A stretch of DNA of 7,429 nt from Gammaproteobacteria bacterium (lineage in GTDB: Bacteria; Pseudomonadota; Gammaproteobacteria; GRL18), in NCBI GenBank assembly GCA_024511395.1, contig JANELJ010000035.1:1-7429 (forward strand). Direction: 5' to 3'. This document shows, piece after piece, positions 6,036 to 7,429 of the stretch. Position 1 is the stretch's first letter. Every line of letters starts with the position of its first letter. Under the pieces are notes generated by a model. It saw only the letters and a list, made by a program, of their open reading frames with translations. It was not told where the DNA came from and did no database searches. A program made the position numbers and the translations under genes.

Positions 6036-6989
6036 TCAGGGCTGGCTGATGGTATTGAGCAGACTACTGATAATAGTATCCGCATTAATATCCTCAGCCT
6101 GGGCTGAAAAGTCCAGTACTATTCGATGACGCAATACATCACCTGCCAGTTCTATAACATCCTCAGGTATTACATAGTCACGATCATCAAGAAAGGCTCT
6201 GGCCATAGCTGATCTGAGCAGTGCAATAGAGGCCCTGGGAGATGCACCGGTCTGTATCATTTCACCCCATTGAGGCAGGTATTTAGAAAGATTACGGGTG
6301 GCAGTCACAACTTCAACCGCATACCGCTCTATTTTTTCATCAATAAAAACATCATTAACCTGCTCTCTTGAGGCCAGAATATCAACCGGTTTAAGCACTG
6401 CAGTCAGGCCTTCTTCTACATGGGCTTTTCGGGCCCGTCGGGAAATTTCAATTTCCTGTTCCAGATCGGGATAATCGAGAATAATCTGAAATAAAAAACG
6501 GTCCAGCTGGGCTTCCGGCAGACGGTAAGTTCCGGACTGCTCCAAGGGATTCTGCGTCGCCAGTACCATAAAGAGCAGAGGTAATACCCGGGTGACACCA
6601 CCCACTGTCACCTGGTGCTCAGCCATGGCTTCCAGTAAAGCCGACTGCACTTTAGGCGGTGCCCGATTAATTTCATCAGCCAGCAGAATTTCATGAAACA
6701 GGGGGCCGGGAATAAACCGAAAAGTACCGGTAGAGGCATCATATATATCACTGCCGGTTAAATCCCCGGGTATGAGATCAGGCGTAAACTGAACCCGTTG
6801 ATACTGAGCATCCACACTGGTCGCCAGAGCATGTACAACCGTAGTTTTTGCCAGCCCGGGAGGCCCTTCAAGCAAAACATGACCGCCGGCCAGAAGTGCT
6901 ATAACCAGACGGTCAAGCAGGGCCTCCTGTCCTACAATGACGTTACCCAGTCTTGCTCTTAAATCATGCAGCAGTTTAATATCAGCCAT
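6036..6989 (-). CDS. MoxR-family AAA+ ATPase
   Basis: This 317-residue protein has the typical MoxR length. Visible motifs are Walker A GPPGLAKT (42-49), Walker B with the MoxR signature ILLADEINRAPP (101-112), sensor 1 ATQNP (144-148), the arginine-finger region LPEAQLDRFL (157-166) and sensor 2 GASPRA (248-253). A helical lid domain fills the C-terminal third. It is a soluble hexameric ATPase in the family, expected to remodel or help assemble a client complex with the DUF58 and VWA proteins encoded downstream. The ATG at 6989 precedes the normal family N-terminus. The purine-rich AAGGGAAGAG upstream ends 14 bases before it, which is a long spacing. It lies 51 bases after the YdbL-like gene, so it could share that transcript or have its own promoter; I see no convincing -35/-10 pair. 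All catalytic motifs are intact. Confidence 0.95.
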   Translation of the reverse strand: MADIKLLHDLRARLGNVIVGQEALLDRLVIALLAGGHVLLEGPPGLAKTTVVHALATSVDAQYQRVQFTPDLIPGDLTGSDIYDASTGTFRFIPGPLFHEILLADEINRAPPKVQSALLEAMAEHQVTVGGVTRVLPLLFMVLATQNPLEQSGTYRLPEAQLDRFLFQIILDYPDLEQEIEISRRARKAHVEEGLTAVLKPVDILASREQVNDVFIDEKIERYAVEVVTATRNLSKYLPQWGEMIQTGASPRASIALLRSAMARAFLDDRDYVIPEDVIELAGDVLRHRIVLDFSAQAEDINADTIISSLLNTISQP

Positions 6990-7019
6990 GGTTATTTATT
7001 CAGCTCTTCCCTTTGTCTT

Positions 7020-7036
7020 GTTGCGTATGTTGCGTA
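7020..7036. repeat. Two direct copies of GTTGCGTA upstream of MoxR
   Basis: GTTGCGTA occurs at 7020-7027 and again at 7029-7036, a 9-base period, in the 51-base gap between the YdbL-like stop and the MoxR start. It could be a small operator or chance; nothing else supports binding. Confidence 0.35.
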
Positions 7037-7040
7037 GTGA

Positions 7041-7429
7041 CTATTTCTTTTTCCATTGCCCGGAAGATGTCTGATACATCCAGCCGGGGGATATTTTACG
7101 GATCCAGGTTTTAGCGAATGTTTTCTGGATATCTGCCTGCCATTCAGGATGGCCATTGGCTTTGGCAATTTCCCGGTAAAGGTTCATACGATCCTTATTT
7201 TCCGCGCTGATCAGCTTTTTAGCAATGGATTTCTGCTTAAGTGATAAAACCGAGGCATTAGCAATGCCTATTAGGCCATTATTGGTAAACCCAATTGCGC
7301 CGGAATCATAAAAAGGGCGTAATTTAGTCTGCCTTTTTTTCATACTGTTTTGTATGGTTCGAATAGCAGTTGAATCAATATTAAGATTGGCCTGCCCCGC
7401 AGCCTGGGCTGATGGAATAAAGAAGTCTG
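7041..7429 (-). CDS. YdbL-like periplasmic protein (DUF1318), start missing
   Basis: The frame is open to the window edge, so the gene extends beyond it; 128 residues are visible. The methionine at 7343-7341 is internal, because the upstream residues continue the family pattern. The visible protein begins with the end of a probable signal peptide (FFIPSAQA, cleavage near AQA). It continues with a NIDSTAIRTIQNSM segment, a KLRPFYDSGAIG-NNGL core, a basic helix around SAENKDRMNLYREIAKANG, and a C-terminal GWMYQTSSGQW. This is the layout of DUF1318/YdbL. In E. coli, YdbL is a periplasmic partner of the lipoprotein YnbE and the AsmA-like YdbH, which act in lipid traffic between the membranes. By analogy, ydbH- and ynbE-like genes may lie just upstream, outside the window. 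The family call is based on recalled pattern, not on a search. Confidence 0.82.
   Translation of the reverse strand, partial: DFFIPSAQAAGQANLNIDSTAIRTIQNSMKKRQTKLRPFYDSGAIGFTNNGLIGIANASVLSLKQKSIAKKLISAENKDRMNLYREIAKANGHPEWQADIQKTFAKTWIRKISPGWMYQTSSGQWKKK

Noticed and set aside
410..6989. Methanol-dehydrogenase maturation cluster (mxaRSACKLD type)
   Set aside because: That cluster also has MoxR, DUF58 and VWA proteins, but no mxaF, J, G or I homologue is present here. The VWA/TPR fusion plus BatD fits the Bat-type layout better.
5086..6989. RavA-ViaA type MoxR pair
   Set aside because: The MoxR motifs and the DUF58 block next door point to the MoxR-proper group. RavA has a larger C-terminal region and pairs with a ViaA-type VWA protein, not DUF58.
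7056..7244. A plus-strand open frame opposite the YdbL-like gene
   Set aside because: It is short and antisense to a gene with a clear family pattern; no independent support.
1..7429. CRISPR arrays, tRNA/rRNA genes, insertion sequences or phage genes
   Set aside because: No repeat-spacer pattern, no RNA-gene signature, and no transposase- or phage-like protein were seen in any frame.

Overview
All supported genes lie on the minus strand, so transcription runs from position 7429 towards position 1. The base composition is moderately AT-rich (judged by eye), and several coding strands carry A7-A8 runs. A YdbL-like protein next to a MoxR/DUF58/DUF4381/VWA/VWA-TPR/BatD set suggests a gammaproteobacterium. 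I cannot name the genus.

Layout in transcription order. (1) 7429-7041: the 3' part of a YdbL-like (DUF1318) periplasmic protein, whose start lies outside the window. (2) 6989-410: a compact six-gene block. It encodes a MoxR AAA+ ATPase, a DUF58 protein with a VWA-like domain, a short DUF4381 membrane protein, a BatA-like VWA membrane protein, a BatB-like VWA protein fused to a TPR (BatC-like) domain, and a BatD-like periplasmic protein. From DUF58 onward the genes are 1 nt apart or overlap by 7-11 nt, so they are very probably one translationally coupled operon. (3) 409-324: a short gap with a perfect 9-bp inverted repeat resembling dispersed intergenic hairpins. (4) 323-1: the 5' part of an alpha/beta hydrolase with its own good ribosome binding site. 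Its end lies outside the window.

How the genes may work together. MoxR ATPases paired with VWA proteins are regarded as chaperone-like systems that mature or insert cofactors into protein complexes, and Bat genes have been linked to aerotolerance or envelope stress. The predicted arrangement is MoxR and DUF58 in the cytoplasm, DUF4381 in the inner membrane, and the VWA, TPR and BatD domains facing the periplasm. The client is not identifiable here.

The operon class is known, so I do not claim a new system. The most unusual details are an internal lipoprotein-type signal between the VWA and TPR halves of the BatB/BatC fusion, a degenerate MIDAS motif in BatA beside an intact one in BatB, a shortened DUF4381 protein, and neighbours related to envelope-lipid factors and lipases.
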